Shown here: positions 1 through 11,140 of the stretch, in pieces
Layout: each line of letters begins with the position of its first letter
Position numbering within the stretch: position 1 is the stretch's first letter
Origin: Phaeoceros laevis
Lineage: Eukaryota; Anthocerotophyta; Anthocerotopsida; Notothyladales
Direction of reading: 5' to 3'
Assembly: GCA_049999765.1 (NCBI GenBank)
Contig: JBNGIQ010009368.1
Location: 120,335-156,498 of the forward strand
DNA: 36,164 nucleotides
Made by a program: the position numbers and the translations under genes
The notes under the pieces: model-generated
Database searches by the model: none
Told to the model about the DNA's origin: nothing
What the model saw: only the letters and a program-made list of their open reading frames with translations

Positions 1-142
1 GGGAACACTGGTACACCGGCCGAGAAATTAACGCCGAGAAACCAAATGAATAAACAATGCCCACGTGTAGTCCAAACGAGGTGCCACATGGACACCGTAC
101 CCATCCTCCTTTGCTTACAACAGCATATCGCTGGGGCATACT

Positions 143-270
143 AACTATCCCAAACTACTAGTCTCTAAGGGCCAAAATAACTATCCCAAACTACCAGTCT
201 TTAAGGGCCAAAATTGTTCACAGCCAACTACGTCATGAACTATCCCGAATTACTAGTCTTTAAGGGCTCC
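143..270. repeat. Three copies of a 36-bp tandem repeat
   Basis: Units begin at 143, 179 and 238 with AACTATCCC and run through CTAGTCT or CCAGTCT to TAAGGGC. The first two are directly adjacent; the third follows a 23-bp spacer. The third copy ends three bases before the inverted terminus of the transposon at 273, so the transposon may have landed at the edge of this array. No coding content is seen in bases 1-270. Confidence 0.8.
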
Positions 271-272
271 TA

Positions 273-297
273 GGACCTCTTCGGACTGGCAGTTCGC
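273..297 (+). repeat. Left terminal inverted repeat
   Basis: Begins GGACCTCTTCGG and ends GGCAGTTCGC. It pairs with 1601-1625 with one mismatch (C/T at the tenth base). The preceding CTA is repeated after the right terminus. Confidence 0.8.
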
Positions 298-1411
298 CAT
301 GAACTGGAGTGCTCAGTGCAGTTTGGGCTGGATCTCGCGAGGTTCGCAAAAAAATAATCGAACTTTTGTAGTTCGTCCCGAACTGTGCTTGCCGCCAACT
401 GCCCGCCAACGAAATCCACGGATTGGCGGTCCCGGACTGGCCACCAGTTCACGTTTAGATTTCCGGCGTTGCGACCCCGGCTTCGCTGAGCGGGCTGCCC
501 GGTTCTCCTCCTTCAGCAATGGCAGCAACAACAACCGCAGCCTCGGCAGCGAGGCGGCAGCCAGGCCGCAATCCCGCAACAGCAGAGGCGAGGCCGCGGC
601 TCCAATGAGGACCACGGCGGCATCTCATGGTGTGGAAGGTTCCAAGCTGTGGAGGACCAGCAGCTGCCCGCCCCTGGGCAACGATGCTCCTTCTGCAAGT
701 GCAGGTGCTGCTGATGGTGCTGACGATGTCAAGCATCCAGCCTCTAATTGCGATGCGGCCACCAACTCCTCCGGCTCCAATGCCCCCGCTTGCGTGGATG
801 CGGATCAGAGGAGTCCTTCGGCTTCCACCGGGGTCACGGAGTCGCAGTACCAGCGGCAACAACAATAGCAGCCAGCAGCAGCTTCGGAAAAGAGAAAAAA
901 TGGGGGCGCGGCAGCTCCTTCTGCCAGAAACGGCTCCGCAACTGGTGGCAAGAGGCTTGCCAGAACCTCCAGTTGTCCCTCGGCGGTGGCCAAGCTTGCT
1001 TTGGAAGCGGCAGCTGTGCCCAAGATCGAGCCTCAAATGCACGCAAAGTGTCCTCCAACTTCTTGTGCCCAGTGGCCATCAAAGCTCTGCCCTGAATTGT
1101 TTGCAGGTCTCTGCCTCCTACAGCTTGATCTCGCACAGCGTGAGGAGCTCATCCTTCGTCCATTTGCAAGCCGCTGCGTGCTGCGGCTTGGCTCGAGGGG
1201 CCGATCCGGCAGAGCCCAAGATTGGGGAAGCTGGGGATCGAGTGCAATTGGGATCAGTAGGAGAGGCCATGGCGGGCTGGCGAAGCAAAGGCGAAGGAGG
1301 GAAGCATAAAAAACTGGCAGGAAACGAGCTTGAGCACCGTCGTCCAAAACTTAACCGAGATTGGACGGACGTCCAAAAAACCAACGGAAAACTTGCAGTT
1401 CGCCGTGAACT
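291..1411. repeat. Subterminal palindromes AGTTCG-N4-GAACT inside the transposon
   Basis: The 15-bp dyad AGTTCG-N4-GAACT (N5 if the inner G is counted) occurs at 291-305, 370-384 and 1397-1411, with half sites AGTTCGG near 1471, 1569 and 1581. Clustered short motifs near both ends are typical of transposase-binding sites in DNA transposons; the binding role is inferred. Confidence 0.55.
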
Positions 1412-1600
1412 AGAGTTTTTTTGGGGATTTGGTGGAGGAGGCAGTTGGGGAGCAGATTCCGTCCATGTGCAGTTCGGGATTGCCTCGTCGGAGTTACATC
1501 GGAGCTCGGTAGGACGTACTAAAATTGCATGTCAGCTGCAGTCCGTGGAGGTTTCAGGCAGATTTGGGCAGTTCGGCCGCAGTTCGGGAGTGAAATCTGA

Positions 1601-1625
1601 GCGAACTGCCAGTCCAAAGAGGTCC
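1601..1625 (-). repeat. Right terminal inverted repeat
   Basis: Begins GCGAACTGCC and ends AAAGAGGTCC, the inverted partner of 273-297. It is followed by CTA at 1626-1628. Confidence 0.8.
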
Positions 1626-1628
1626 CTA

Positions 1629-2222
1629 TTATCTCACATGCAAGTTCATTACACTTTCATTCTGCCAAGCGTTTTTTATTTACCAAAACATCATACATTG
1701 ATCTCGTTCCCTTCCCCTCTGAAAGGACAGAATAGTGCCCCTCTTGAGGAGATTGTAGAGAGGAAAAGCGTCAAAATAATAAATTTTGAGGAACGGCGGG
1801 ACATCGCTTACACTATTATCCCAGGAGGCAGCGTCCTATCGAATGGTTTGGAGGCTTTCTTCCGAGAGCACATTGTCGCACATAGACTGTGACCAAATTC
1901 CCAGAATAACAGCTGGGAAACTGGAGCCTAAACAGAGGCACCTGGGCCATCGTGGTAGACAAAGGAAGCCATTCGAAAAATTGGAGAATGCGATGGTATT
2001 GTCCGAAATAGCAGCACCCGTATGACTCTTATACCTCAAATGAATTGGATGACAGGCACTGAGATGGGCTGTGCTGCGCAAAAACACTCAGTTTCAGCCT
2101 TCCCAGTCATAGGCCTGAAGTACAGCTCAGCTAAGATGTGAACAATTGAGCACCTGTGAGGTGCAATAACTCTCCACCTCGAATAGAATGGAATGAACAC
2201 AAAACTTGAAGCCAACAATGTG
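1629..2222. other. Spacer between transposon and UBA3 3' end
   Basis: I see no supported gene here. The open frame that starts inside the transposon continues to 1892 by chance. The stretch just below 2223 should hold the 3' UTR and poly(A) region of the minus-strand UBA3 gene, but I could not assign a poly(A) signal with confidence. Confidence 0.5.
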
Positions 2223-4520
2223 TCAGCCGCCTCCTGCAGTATCCATGTCCACTGCCCCACCCTCATCCCTGAACAAAATCCGAAGTCTCAACACACCGGT
2301 TAGTTTCTTATCATTGATGTTGACCACACCTCCAGACCCTCCCATGAGGCTAAATAACTGGAGTCCAAGATTTGGCCTTGTCATTTCCTCCAGAACCTGT
2401 GGTGCTTGCATGTACAGGTTGGTCCCTTCATGGGATATGCTTGGCTTTGATATTCTGCCCTTGAATCTTGCATCATTGACCACCATGTCAATGAACTGCA
2501 CACCAACAACAGAATGCTTGCTCAGCTCCGGGACAAGTGACCAAGCAATAAACAAGTATCCTCGTGGCAGTGTTTACCTTTTGAAGAGTGATTGATGAAT
2601 CCACCTCAACCGGAACGCCAGCACTGCAGACTATACAGCTCGGATCCCGTTCATAAGCAACTGTATGTGTATAAACTCCTTGCATTCCCACATACCTGTC
2701 CATGGAATTTCAATAGCTTTTAAACTTCAAATTGACATCAATGGTGGTTACTGCTATGGTACTGGTAAGTAAACACCTTGCTTACAGCAATCATATAACC
2801 CCTTCATGCCACATTCAAAAATGTAAGTAAGGACACACATCATATAGTTGTCCATGCCCTTGGCGCACATGGTCGCAATCTTCAGTGTCTCTAATGCACA
2901 CGCCGCTGCCACAATAGCATTTGTAGAAGCTATTGCAGGAATTATGTTTTTCACTACACCCTGACGTTAAAAAAGAACCCAGCATCCATAAGTAAAACTG
3001 ACCTTTCTACAAGGTCTCCAGATCAAACTGCCCTTGCCATACAACACCAACCTGTGTGAATGTGTACGTCACGCCTGATATATCAAACTGAGCAGCTCTC
3101 CTGAGTGCCTGCAAACAAGCAACACGTTCAAGACACTGCCACCGGTTCTATACAAGATCCCCAAGAAACAAACAAAATGCCTGGATTAAGGATACAACAA
3201 AGACCGTTGAAAGAGCTCAGAGATAGCAACGCATGAAGAGTCTCAAATATACCAGCTATAGGTACCTGCTCGTATATCCATCGCATGTGATCTGGGTTAT
3301 CAGCATCAAATTCCTCACCAATACGATCCTGCATAACTCCCCTAGAGTCAACAACAATTCACCCCAAACAATGTTTAACCGTGCCTGCTGGCTGAAACGT
3401 CTGTGCTGTGAACTGTCAAACCTCATACCTGGCCCCACTGTATCAGATGCACATATTCGATGCAATGAGCTGCCGATCTCGGAGTCTCAGCAAGGGTGCA
3501 TAGGGGGAAAGTAACTTGGGGAGGGAAAAGCCACAAGGTGCAATGAAAGCAAGAAGTTATTCCAGGTATGATGACTCTGGAATGCCCCTTAAACCCCTCT
3601 GTACCTCCATCCACAATTGGCTTGATTGTTGAGAGATCTGGGGTACCATCGAGCTCATATTCTGACCAGCCACAGCAGGGTGCGTTCAGCAAGCTGACTG
3701 CGAATTGGTACATAATTCTGTAGGAAGTGACAAAGGAACACGGTACTGCGTCACAATACCAATGAAGCTACATATTACGGAGTTGATATAGCTGCGAGCC
3801 TCCAATGAATCGAGACCAAGTACAACTATCTGGAATTGGCGATAAAACTCCACATCCTTCTCCTCTATGCGACAAAAATGAGGAACCACATTAACCCCTT
3901 TCACACGCTGCATGATTCTCTCTGCAGCTACCACAGCCTTTGGCTTGCCGACATCTCGCATCCTGCAGTTGCAAGCGATAAGCGATCCCGGATCAAGTCC
4001 AAGGTCCGAGCATTCAAGTGAGAACCATGACCGCAAATGCCGGTAGCAGCTTGGGTCCTACACGAGAACTGCAACAAGACCTGAAAAGAAATTGGCGATT
4101 CAAATTTGAAACGTCAATTGTGTCCATGTCAATCACTTCGATGTTCGCAAACCCCGACAACGCCAAATCCTTGAGAAGCTCACAACCTAGACCTCCGGCT
4201 CCAATAACCAAAATTCTGCAGTGATGCTGTAGAATTTCCATCACCTGCGTGCAGATTAGACCTGGAGGTTACCTCTGCCTTGCAAAGGGACAACAAAAAT
4301 TTGGCACTACGGGAGGTACTAGGTTGTAGCACACCTCGGGGCCGGGCTCGAAGTCAGGGCCGGACAAAGGGCCAGCACGCAGGAGAAGCCGGTCCAGATC
4401 GCGCCAGCGACCGAGCGAGGTGACGCAAGGCTCTACGAGCGCGTTCTCCATGTCTCCGGAGCTCTCGTGCTCTTGCTCTTCTTCTTCCTCGGTGTCGCGC
4501 TCTCGCCCCCGCTTCGTCAT
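2223..4520 (-). CDS. UBA3: NEDD8-activating enzyme E1 catalytic subunit (UBA3/ECR1), nine exons
   Basis: UBA3 pairs with AXR1/APPBP1 to adenylate NEDD8/RUB, take it as a thioester and pass it to the E2 for cullin neddylation. Exons inferred from GT-AG sites: 4451 (or 4520)-4335, 4244-4081, 3962-3760, 3661-3429, 3328-3266, 3108-3052, 2960-2839, 2695-2578, 2495-2223. The sum is 1350 nt from the ATG at 4451, which keeps one frame and gives 449 aa, about the family length. Visible motifs are the nucleotide loop GAGGLG with the following NLNRQF; the zinc pairs CFHC (exon 4) and CIVC (exon 8); the catalytic cysteine in [24 protein letters not shown]; and a C-terminal E2-binding ubiquitin-fold region with [11 protein letters not shown]. 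An upstream in-frame ATG at 4520 would add 23 residues, including [12 protein letters not shown]; plant relatives favour the shorter start. No stop or frameshift is seen, so this is probably a live host gene. Confidence 0.95.
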
Positions 4521-5536
4521 GGCGCACACCTCACGCAAACCTGCACGGGCGACCGATCTTACACCCTTTTCAATCGGGGGCTCCCATGAAACGTAACGTG
4601 CCCTAAAGTCGATAACAATTCGAAACACTCCATTTAATCCAGTGCATTACCTGTTAGTTCACAGTATTTTTAGCACCTCTCCTCCGGGCGGTGCAAATGG
4701 ATGAGTGACTGCCCTTCAAAATGGTGACAGGCTCTAGACAAGCGCCTGCACCGTCCTCTCTCTCTCTTAGCGTTCTCCTCCTGGTCTGATTCTTGCTTAA
4801 GTGCTCAGCCGTGGCGACAAAGATGCTTGTTTTGCCGTTTCGTCCTTCACCCCGGCATAACTGGGGAGGAAAAGTTGCCAGCCACTTGCTTGCTAGGATA
4901 CAGCGTAACCAGGCCCTGTAGCAATGGTTCTACAATCCACTAACTGTCGCAATTGAGCAGCTTAACGTGCCAACACCATGATTTCATACTTCCGGGATCT
5001 GAACACAAACTAACTCATTGCCAGTAAGACACAACACTCGGGCCAATGGCCCAGAAAGCACAACTTCCGCTAATAAGCCCCACTTAAAACAAGAACAAGC
5101 TGAAAACAACGTCACACATGGATTTTCTCCAAAGCTCACTAAGACAGTAACCAGGTCTGATCTCCTACTCTTCTACATACCCTCGAGCGCCCATAAACAA
5201 GCCCACAGCCGCAGCCTCTTGGCAGAAATTTGGGAAATGCTAAGAGGAACTGTGCTGTGCAGGCATCTAAGCAACCCGTCCGCCTGACAAGACAAAACTT
5301 GCCACAAAGGCTCTACCTGGCAGTTCATCTGTATAGGCTAAAAACCTAACTGGTGCCGGAATCCTACGCATACTTATCCTAACCACCTAGGACATGACTT
5401 AACGCTTAAAACAAAAGGGAGCCCAACATCTAGCAACCCCCGGCGAGGACTCGACCCTGCTGGTTATAAATAACACACTCAAACTTTCTACAACTTCAAG
5501 AACTCTCCACAGTTATGTACTTTGCCGACAGAACTA
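4521..5536. promoter_or_regulatory. Intergenic region upstream of UBA3
   Basis: This is the 5' flank of UBA3 and the 3' flank of the next minus-strand gene. It holds a short pyrimidine tract (TCTCTCTCTC near 4757-4768; a GA tract on the UBA3 strand), as is common in plant core promoters. I see no convincing TATA box, and the open frame at 5018-5287 has no recognisable product. Regulatory status is inferred from position only. Confidence 0.35.
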
Positions 5537-6497
5537 CTACGCAGGCGCATCCTGATTCTCGTCACCACCCTTCGAGTTCCGAACACGAGCCTGGCCTTGC
5601 TTCAACTGCTTAACGTCATTTGATAATGCCTCCAAGAGGCCGCAGACTATCTCCATTTGTCTGTCCAAGGCTTGATGGACCGGGCTGGCAACCTCCTCTC
5701 GCCCTGGTCTCACAAAACTCGTACCCTCAAAAGACTCTGCTTCAAGATTCTGCTTCAGACGTGCACTCACCAGCAGACCCATCCTGCTTCCTTGACCAAG
5801 CAACAACACCATCAGATGTTTCTAAAAACCCATGTTCACGTTGATTGGAAAGATTGGGAGAAACACCAGTCTTCATCTAAGTCCGATCAGTCCTTAACTT
5901 ACGCCAAATCCTGCCGTGTTCTTCAACCTTGGCCTTGGTGAGAAAGCGTCCCGACTGCACCGTTGCATCTTCCCGGCTACCAAACTCATTGTCAAATTGG
6001 CGCATCTCTTGCACAATATCCAAAAGCTCGACCCACACAGCCATTGTCTCGGCCTTCCACCCAAAAACATTCTCCATCTTCAAGGCCAGAGCAAGCAATG
6101 GCTTAAATAGCCTGTACCAGCCCACGATTCTGTAGGAATAGCCCATACGCCGGAGGTAGGCTAGAAAAAGCTTGAGATCAAGCTGGTCAGGAACTAAGAA
6201 CTGTCCATATGAAGCAAAGGTCACAGTAACATGTTTGAAAAATCCATCAGTAAGCCAATGTACTACCATGTGCCCCTTGCTAGTCTCAAAGAGATCCCAA
6301 AGCCTGTTATTCCAAGGCACCACTCTTCCCTTGCGCACTATTTCTTTGAGCACTTTCGAAGTGTGAATCCAATTTTCTACTGCACAGCCCTCATGATGGT
6401 TATCAATGACGCATATCCACATACGTAGCTCGAAGTCGAACAGTGGCCTTTCTATCCGATGAGGGGCATAGAAGGTAGGTGTGTGTTTTTGGTACAT
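5537..6497 (-). CDS. Hypothetical protein, two exons, function unknown
   Basis: Exon 1 runs from an ATG at 6497 (MYQKHTPTFYAPHR) to near 5908, where a strong donor C|GTAAGT interrupts the open frame. A matching acceptor (CAAG|GA near 5795) restores the frame into the second exon, which ends with ENQDAPA and a stop at 5537. The product would be about 285 aa. The first part is rich in Trp, Phe and Tyr (WICVIDNHHEGCAVENWIHT, VVPWNNRLWDLFETSKG, VGWYRLFKPLLALALKMENV). The second part is hydrophilic, with a helical stretch near EALSNDVKQLKQGQA. I recognise no domain. Absence of stops over 620 nt, an excellent donor and a plausible amphipathic C-terminus support real coding. It could be a host gene or the gag-like gene of an unknown element. 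The true start may lie in an upstream exon. Confidence 0.6.
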
Positions 6498-8825
6498 ACA
6501 TACATAACTTTTATGAAAAAAGGCATGTAATGTATGCTACATTGCCCTTTACAAGGGTCCCGACATTGCGAGGGCAAGCTGCGACGTTTTCAAGGCCAAC
6601 ACAGGAAGGTAACCAAGACCTTTTGTTTGTGCAGCAAGTAGGAAAAACACGTTTGACAAATTTGAGTGCTTGTCATGTGCAGGAAGTTGCGGACAGAGTA
6701 CCCAAAGTGGCTACAGGGCCAAGTCCTTGTTGATGGCAAAAACGAGTGCGGTTGTGTGAAAGGCGTACAGCAACCAGAGTTGTGTGCCCAAGGTACAGAG
6801 GAGAAGCATGATAGAGCTTGGACAGTGCGGCGACTGTGATTGGAAAACAGGTATCAGAATTGAATGCAACTCAAATTGAGTTTTTACTGAACAACTTTTG
6901 GAGAATCAACAGCATTTGTAGACCAAAGCATCATGTGAACTTGTCAGGCATAGGGGCTGTGGCAAACTTGGAACAATCCAAGTTGCTACGAGCACTATCC
7001 TTTTTCTTTGATGTGCATTGACAGCGCTACAGCCATCCAGTGCAAGTATTTACAAAAACCAACAAAGCTAGCAACATGTGTACAGGGCTTATCTGTCGGA
7101 AAAAGCTCACCAGGCTTTCCCGAGAGCAACAACAAGTCTAGCAGGCATTTGCTGGATGAGAGCAAACCTCCAGCCCCCCTTCATCAGTACCAAAGGGCCA
7201 TCCTTGACCAGGTTTCTAGCAGCTGTGTTGGTAGACCTGGCTCCTGCAAGATGTTTGTACTTCTAGAAAAATCAAAAGGTAGAAAACAAACGTGATCCAA
7301 CAAAACACAACAGCAGGAACTTTGTTCCAAGGCAACCTGTGCCAGGGACCCAAGTACTACGACATGTTCCAAGGGCAACAGGTGCCCAAGAAGACATGAA
7401 GTGCGTTGTAAATGTGACCACCAGTAGACGCCAACAGGTAAGATGTCCAGAATTCCAGTCCTTGCAGCAACCATTAGAATATTAGTCCACAGAGCAGAAC
7501 AGCAATCTATACTTTTTATTGTAGAAATTTTGTGAAACATGAACAAGGTACGGCTCACACCACCTGTTGGGACATGTTGACCGCAAGTGTTGCGGACTAC
7601 TGAAGAAGTCGTTCAAAAAACCTATATGAAGTTGCAGCGTTTAGCTTTCCAGAACAACTTAGTGTTGAGAGTAGCAGGGGCAGCAGGATGAGGTGAGCAG
7701 TGGGACAGGGCAAAAACTAGGTGAGTAAAAAGACAGAGTGACGACTGGGGCTGAGGCAGATGGGGAAGAGTAGGAGGGCAAGAGGAAATCACGAGCAGGA
7801 GGTGCGGTGGGAGGAGACCAGGAGCAAGCGGGGCAGCGGGAGGGTACAACGAGAGATGGAAATGCTGGATGCAGAACTGAGCAAAGGTGTGGGTTATATT
7901 CTAGAGTAAGGAAGATGGTTGTGTTAGAAGGTTGTAAGTGGTAGTAGGCTACTTTTCTCGCTCATCATAAACAAGAACCGCCATTCCGAGCTGGAACCTT
8001 TGTTTTTAGGCTCTGCAGCATTGAATCTGAATGCTTGGCCCTGGTTGATATAGCATTAGGAAAAGTGACAGGATGAGTGAGCTTGCCGTCGGCGAGTAGG
8101 CCACGTAGGACCGTCATCAAACCTTAGCATGTAAACAAGTGTTATTCAGAGCTTCATGGCAGCAACGCCGTCTATCGCACCCCAATTGAATCCTGCCAGG
8201 TAAACAGCAATACGCAAATAGATTGTCCATAGCCCAAAATATGGTAAGGGGTAGTCCCGAGTGCACATTGTCAACTGTATGACTGAGCTTTGCAATTAAG
8301 GCAGTGAGTAGAAAAAGCGTTGCAAGGACACATGTGCCCAAAATCTCGCATGTTCCATAAAAAGATATGGACAGCTATAGGCAAATAATCGGTATGTATT
8401 TGTTGCAGCACCATGTCCTGTTCACTATGCTCTGTAGGCTAATGATCATCGATAACAAACTCCTTTATAAGCAGGCAAGGCAAGGTGCCATTAAGCCGTA
8501 GGAGACTAGTAAAACCGTCATTCAAAAGAACAGCGTGAGTCAGAAAAATGGAATGCCGAGAACGCATTTATAAAGAGAAAGAAAGCCATGTGCGTATACT
8601 CGCGAACGCAAGTGTAGGCTGGCATACTCAAAGTAAAAGAGCAAAAGCCTCGAGAGGCTAAGCATAATAAAACATATGTCGCAGTCAAATCACCATAAGG
8701 CATAGGTATGTGTAAACTGTTACTACCTCATAGAGTGGACAGGTAGCAGAGTTATTTGTACCCTTGTAACATCATCATCTGATTCAATTCCAACACAATT
8801 TCTGAAATGTATGGAAGAGACATAC
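6498..8825. other. No gene recognised
   Basis: About 2.3 kb with only short scattered frames on both strands. None has a recognisable domain or credible length. I found no tRNA-like fold, LTR or inverted terminus by eye. The 7622-7849 minus frame is a proline/leucine low-complexity translation of purine-rich sequence. Confidence 0.5.
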
Positions 8826-8865
8826 ACACATCAGAAGACACACACGCACACCCCAGGAACACCGG

Positions 8866-8925
8866 GTGTGTGTGTGTGTGTGTGTGTGTGTGAGTATTTG
8901 AGGAGGTTGACACGGTCCCATAGAG
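8866..8925. repeat. (TG)n microsatellite joined to a 33-bp sequence shared with the transposase-like gene
   Basis: A (TG)n tract at 8866-8892 is followed by AGTATTTGAGGAGG and continues to CCCATAGAG at 8925. The block 8884-8925 matches the reverse complement of 25782-25823 at 41 of 42 positions. At 25.8 kb the same block lies inside an open coding exon (VCDYLRRLTRSHRV on the minus strand). Similarity stops abruptly after CCCATAGAG in both places. Confidence 0.75.
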
Positions 8926-9580
8926 GGTCCCCCCCTTGCCCATATACGGGCACCCGTTGGCTACGGGTACAGGAAAGTCTAGAATAGGAGAGCATGTTGC
9001 CGATCACCCATTGTGCTCGGCTCCCAGGTTGAACTAGGGTAGCCACCATTATTCTCTAAGTTGGTTGGGGTACTGCGCTTAAGACCTTGACAGGATACAT
9101 TAGCTCTTGGCTGGTTATGCCTGGTTAGGTGTTGTATGCGGATGAAGGATAAGGATAGGTGTTGCTTTTTACAAGTTAGTTTGGTTTCACCTAAGCCTGC
9201 GTGGTTTTCACTGCAGGCAGGTAACTAACTTGTTTTAGAAGTTCTTTTTGTGGCCCCTCTCGGGCCCGTTTCCAGATGCAGGTTGTAGCCATCCCTTAGC
9301 GGGATTCCAGTAGGATTTGCTGCGCTTGTCCTCCCAGCATTCAAGTCGCTGCTGCCGGGCAGCTCCTTGGCGTGCTGATCGGTAGGAGAGAGGGAGGGAT
9401 CTAAAGCGAGAGGCTGGCTGCTAGAGCACTCAGTCTGCGCAAGTATCATCTTCAGGTTAGGATGTCGCGCGATGGAGAGTGGCTGTACCTCTTTATGCGG
9501 GAGTTCATAGCTGCATTCTAAGTTGTGCGCGTGTCACCTGGATCCGAAGCGGGACTCACCGTTCACGGGTTTTTAACTTT
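8926..9580. other. No gene recognised; expected 5' LTR zone of element 1
   Basis: By position this should include the 5' LTR of the plus-strand gypsy element. I could not find a matching copy downstream of its integrase, a TG...CA bounded repeat, or a tRNA primer-binding site. The LTR pair is therefore not demonstrated. Confidence 0.4.
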
Positions 9581-9581
9581 C

Positions 9582-9642
9582 AAGTGTTCTTTACAATTTC
9601 AAGTGTTCTTTACGATTTCATGCATTTTGAACCAACACTCAC
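9582..9642 (+). repeat. 61-bp direct repeat, upstream copy
   Basis: Contains two tandem copies of AAGTGTTCTTTAC(A/G)ATTTC, then ATGCATTTTGAACC, and ends AACACTCAC. It matches 14738-14798 with about two differences. It lies about 240 bp before the gag frame. Confidence 0.8.
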
Positions 9643-9879
9643 GAATCTACTTGCGCAGACTGTGCCTTTACGGTAGCAGCTGTCAATGTGTTGACTGATT
9701 GTGTTAGATTCAGAGTTTTCCGCAGCAGCAACTTGCGCTGTGATTTTTCAGTTCATTTGCTTCAATGACTAACTGTCCGATAAGCTGGAGCTGTGCTCAC
9801 AATTTCAGGCAATATGGCCGGGAAAGGGTAGGAAGGTGCTGATCACGTCAAGCCTTACTGGCAGCGGATTTCAACCCGA

Positions 9880-11140
9880 TTGCCACCTGCTCGACACAGG
9901 CCTGCTGCCATCAAGGAGCCAGCTCTCACTGGAGGAAGTTTTCAAGGTTCTACCTCGGCAGTCAGCCAGGCAGCACCCGTCAAGGAGGAGTATTTTGGGC
10001 AGGACGTGCCTACGTCAGGTTCTGACCTAGACCCCTGGTCTGATGAGGAGGATGATGCCAAGTCAGACAGGAGCTTTGAGCTATTCCTACCACCAAGAGG
10101 CCCGTCAGCATCATTAGTGCCCATGCCCACAACAATTGTCAGCATGGACTCCGGTGGGTACATAGGTACTACCAAGATTGATAGGTTTAGTGGTAGACCG
10201 GGCACTGTGGCCCTCAGAGAATTCAAAGCATGCTTCTATTCCATGTGTGACGAGTGGGAGATGAAGTTACAGCAGCACTACACCCAAAGGTATGCATTTA
10301 AGATGTTGGCTAGATATTTGACTGAGGAAGCTCAACTCTTGTACTTTGAGCATTGATGCGTGATCTGACCGTACCAAATCCAGCATATGCAGCTGCGATT
10401 GCTCAAGCATCACAGGCTGCCCTTCAGGCCGCTGTGGCAGCTGCCAGCACACCAGCAGCAGTGGCTGCTGGAACAGTGGTGCCAACATCTGTTGCTCTCA
10501 CCGGTGCACAATTGCTTGCAGCTACACAGGGTATTGATCCAACCGTGGTGAAACCAGCAGAGGTGGACCCCGTAGGAGCATTTTTCACGATCTTGGAGCG
10601 TGAGTTTCCAGCTAAGAGCACGGAGAAGATCCAAGAGCTGCGGAATATCATCCCTCAGAAAGGTGAAACTCTTAAGATGCTTTACTGCCAAGTTCTTCGG
10701 CTTGTGCAGGAAACTGACAGTGCCACCCCTCAGGGTGCTGCTCAGAAGTTCTTGAGAGCTCTGTGAGCTGATCCAGTGCTTCATGCCAAGGTGAAGGATA
10801 TTGTCTTCCATGATCAGGGCAATCCCTACACATGTGAGGATGTGTACCTGGCAGCAGAGCGTTATGAAATGGCTAACGCCCATTATGATGCCCATGAGGA
10901 TGATGTGCCCAAGAAGGTTGCTTCCAGAGATCATAGCCCAGGTAAGGGCAAGACTGCTGTTCGTGGCTCCACAGTCATGGCAAAGAAGCAATACAACTCT
11001 AAGACTGTCAATGCTGCCATAGCCACTAGTGCTGGAGGTCAGGCTTTTGGTTGCAATTACTGTGCAAGTACTGAGCATTTTGCTCCGCAGTGTCTATGTC
11101 CACCTACTAGTTTACATTGCAGCTTTTGCGGACAAGTAAA
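9880..11140 (+). pseudogene. gag: Gag polyprotein of gypsy element 1, broken
   Basis: Gag would form the intracellular particle that packages element RNA. The first frame (9880-10356) carries an acidic stretch (DPWSDEEDD) and a gag-like core, FSGRPGTVALREFKACFYSM through LTEEAQLLYF. A 1-nt change near 10352 moves it into the 10353-10766 frame, where an Ala-rich linker precedes LEREFPAKSTEKIQELRN. The TGA at 10764 is in frame with the next segment (ADPVLHAKVKD...), and CGA is a likely ancestor. The C-terminus carries one CX2CX4HX4C zinc knuckle at 11052-11093, then the start of another Cys pair (CSFCGQ). The frame is lost near 11140, just before the methyltransferase. The start codon is uncertain: an ATG near 9814 reaches a stop after four codons, and the 9880 start is simply the first in the open frame. 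Confidence 0.75.

Larger units (their letters stand above)
273..1625. mobile_element. Non-autonomous TIR DNA transposon, PIF/Harbinger-like
   Basis: Seen: the left end (273-297) and right end (1601-1625) are 25-bp inverted repeats with one mismatch. Each is flanked directly by the trinucleotide CTA (270-272 and 1626-1628), a candidate 3-bp target-site duplication. A 3-bp duplication is characteristic of PIF/Harbinger elements, though these usually prefer TWA; CACTA elements also make 3-bp duplications but start with CACTA, which this one does not. No transposase is recognisable in the 1353 bp, so it would depend on a partner in trans. The interior from about 420 to 1310 is GC-rich and differs from its flanks. 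It has long overlapping open frames on both strands (for example 627-1892 plus, which runs out through the right terminus), which I read as composition effects or captured host sequence, not a proven gene. Confidence 0.7.

Noticed and set aside
627-1892. 421-codon plus-strand open frame
   Set aside because: It lies in GC-rich transposon interior, crosses the right terminus into unrelated flank, is matched by long frames on the other strand, and shows no domain.
7622-7849. Pro/Leu-rich 75-codon minus frame
   Set aside because: Low-complexity translation of a purine-rich strand, without domain or conservation clues.
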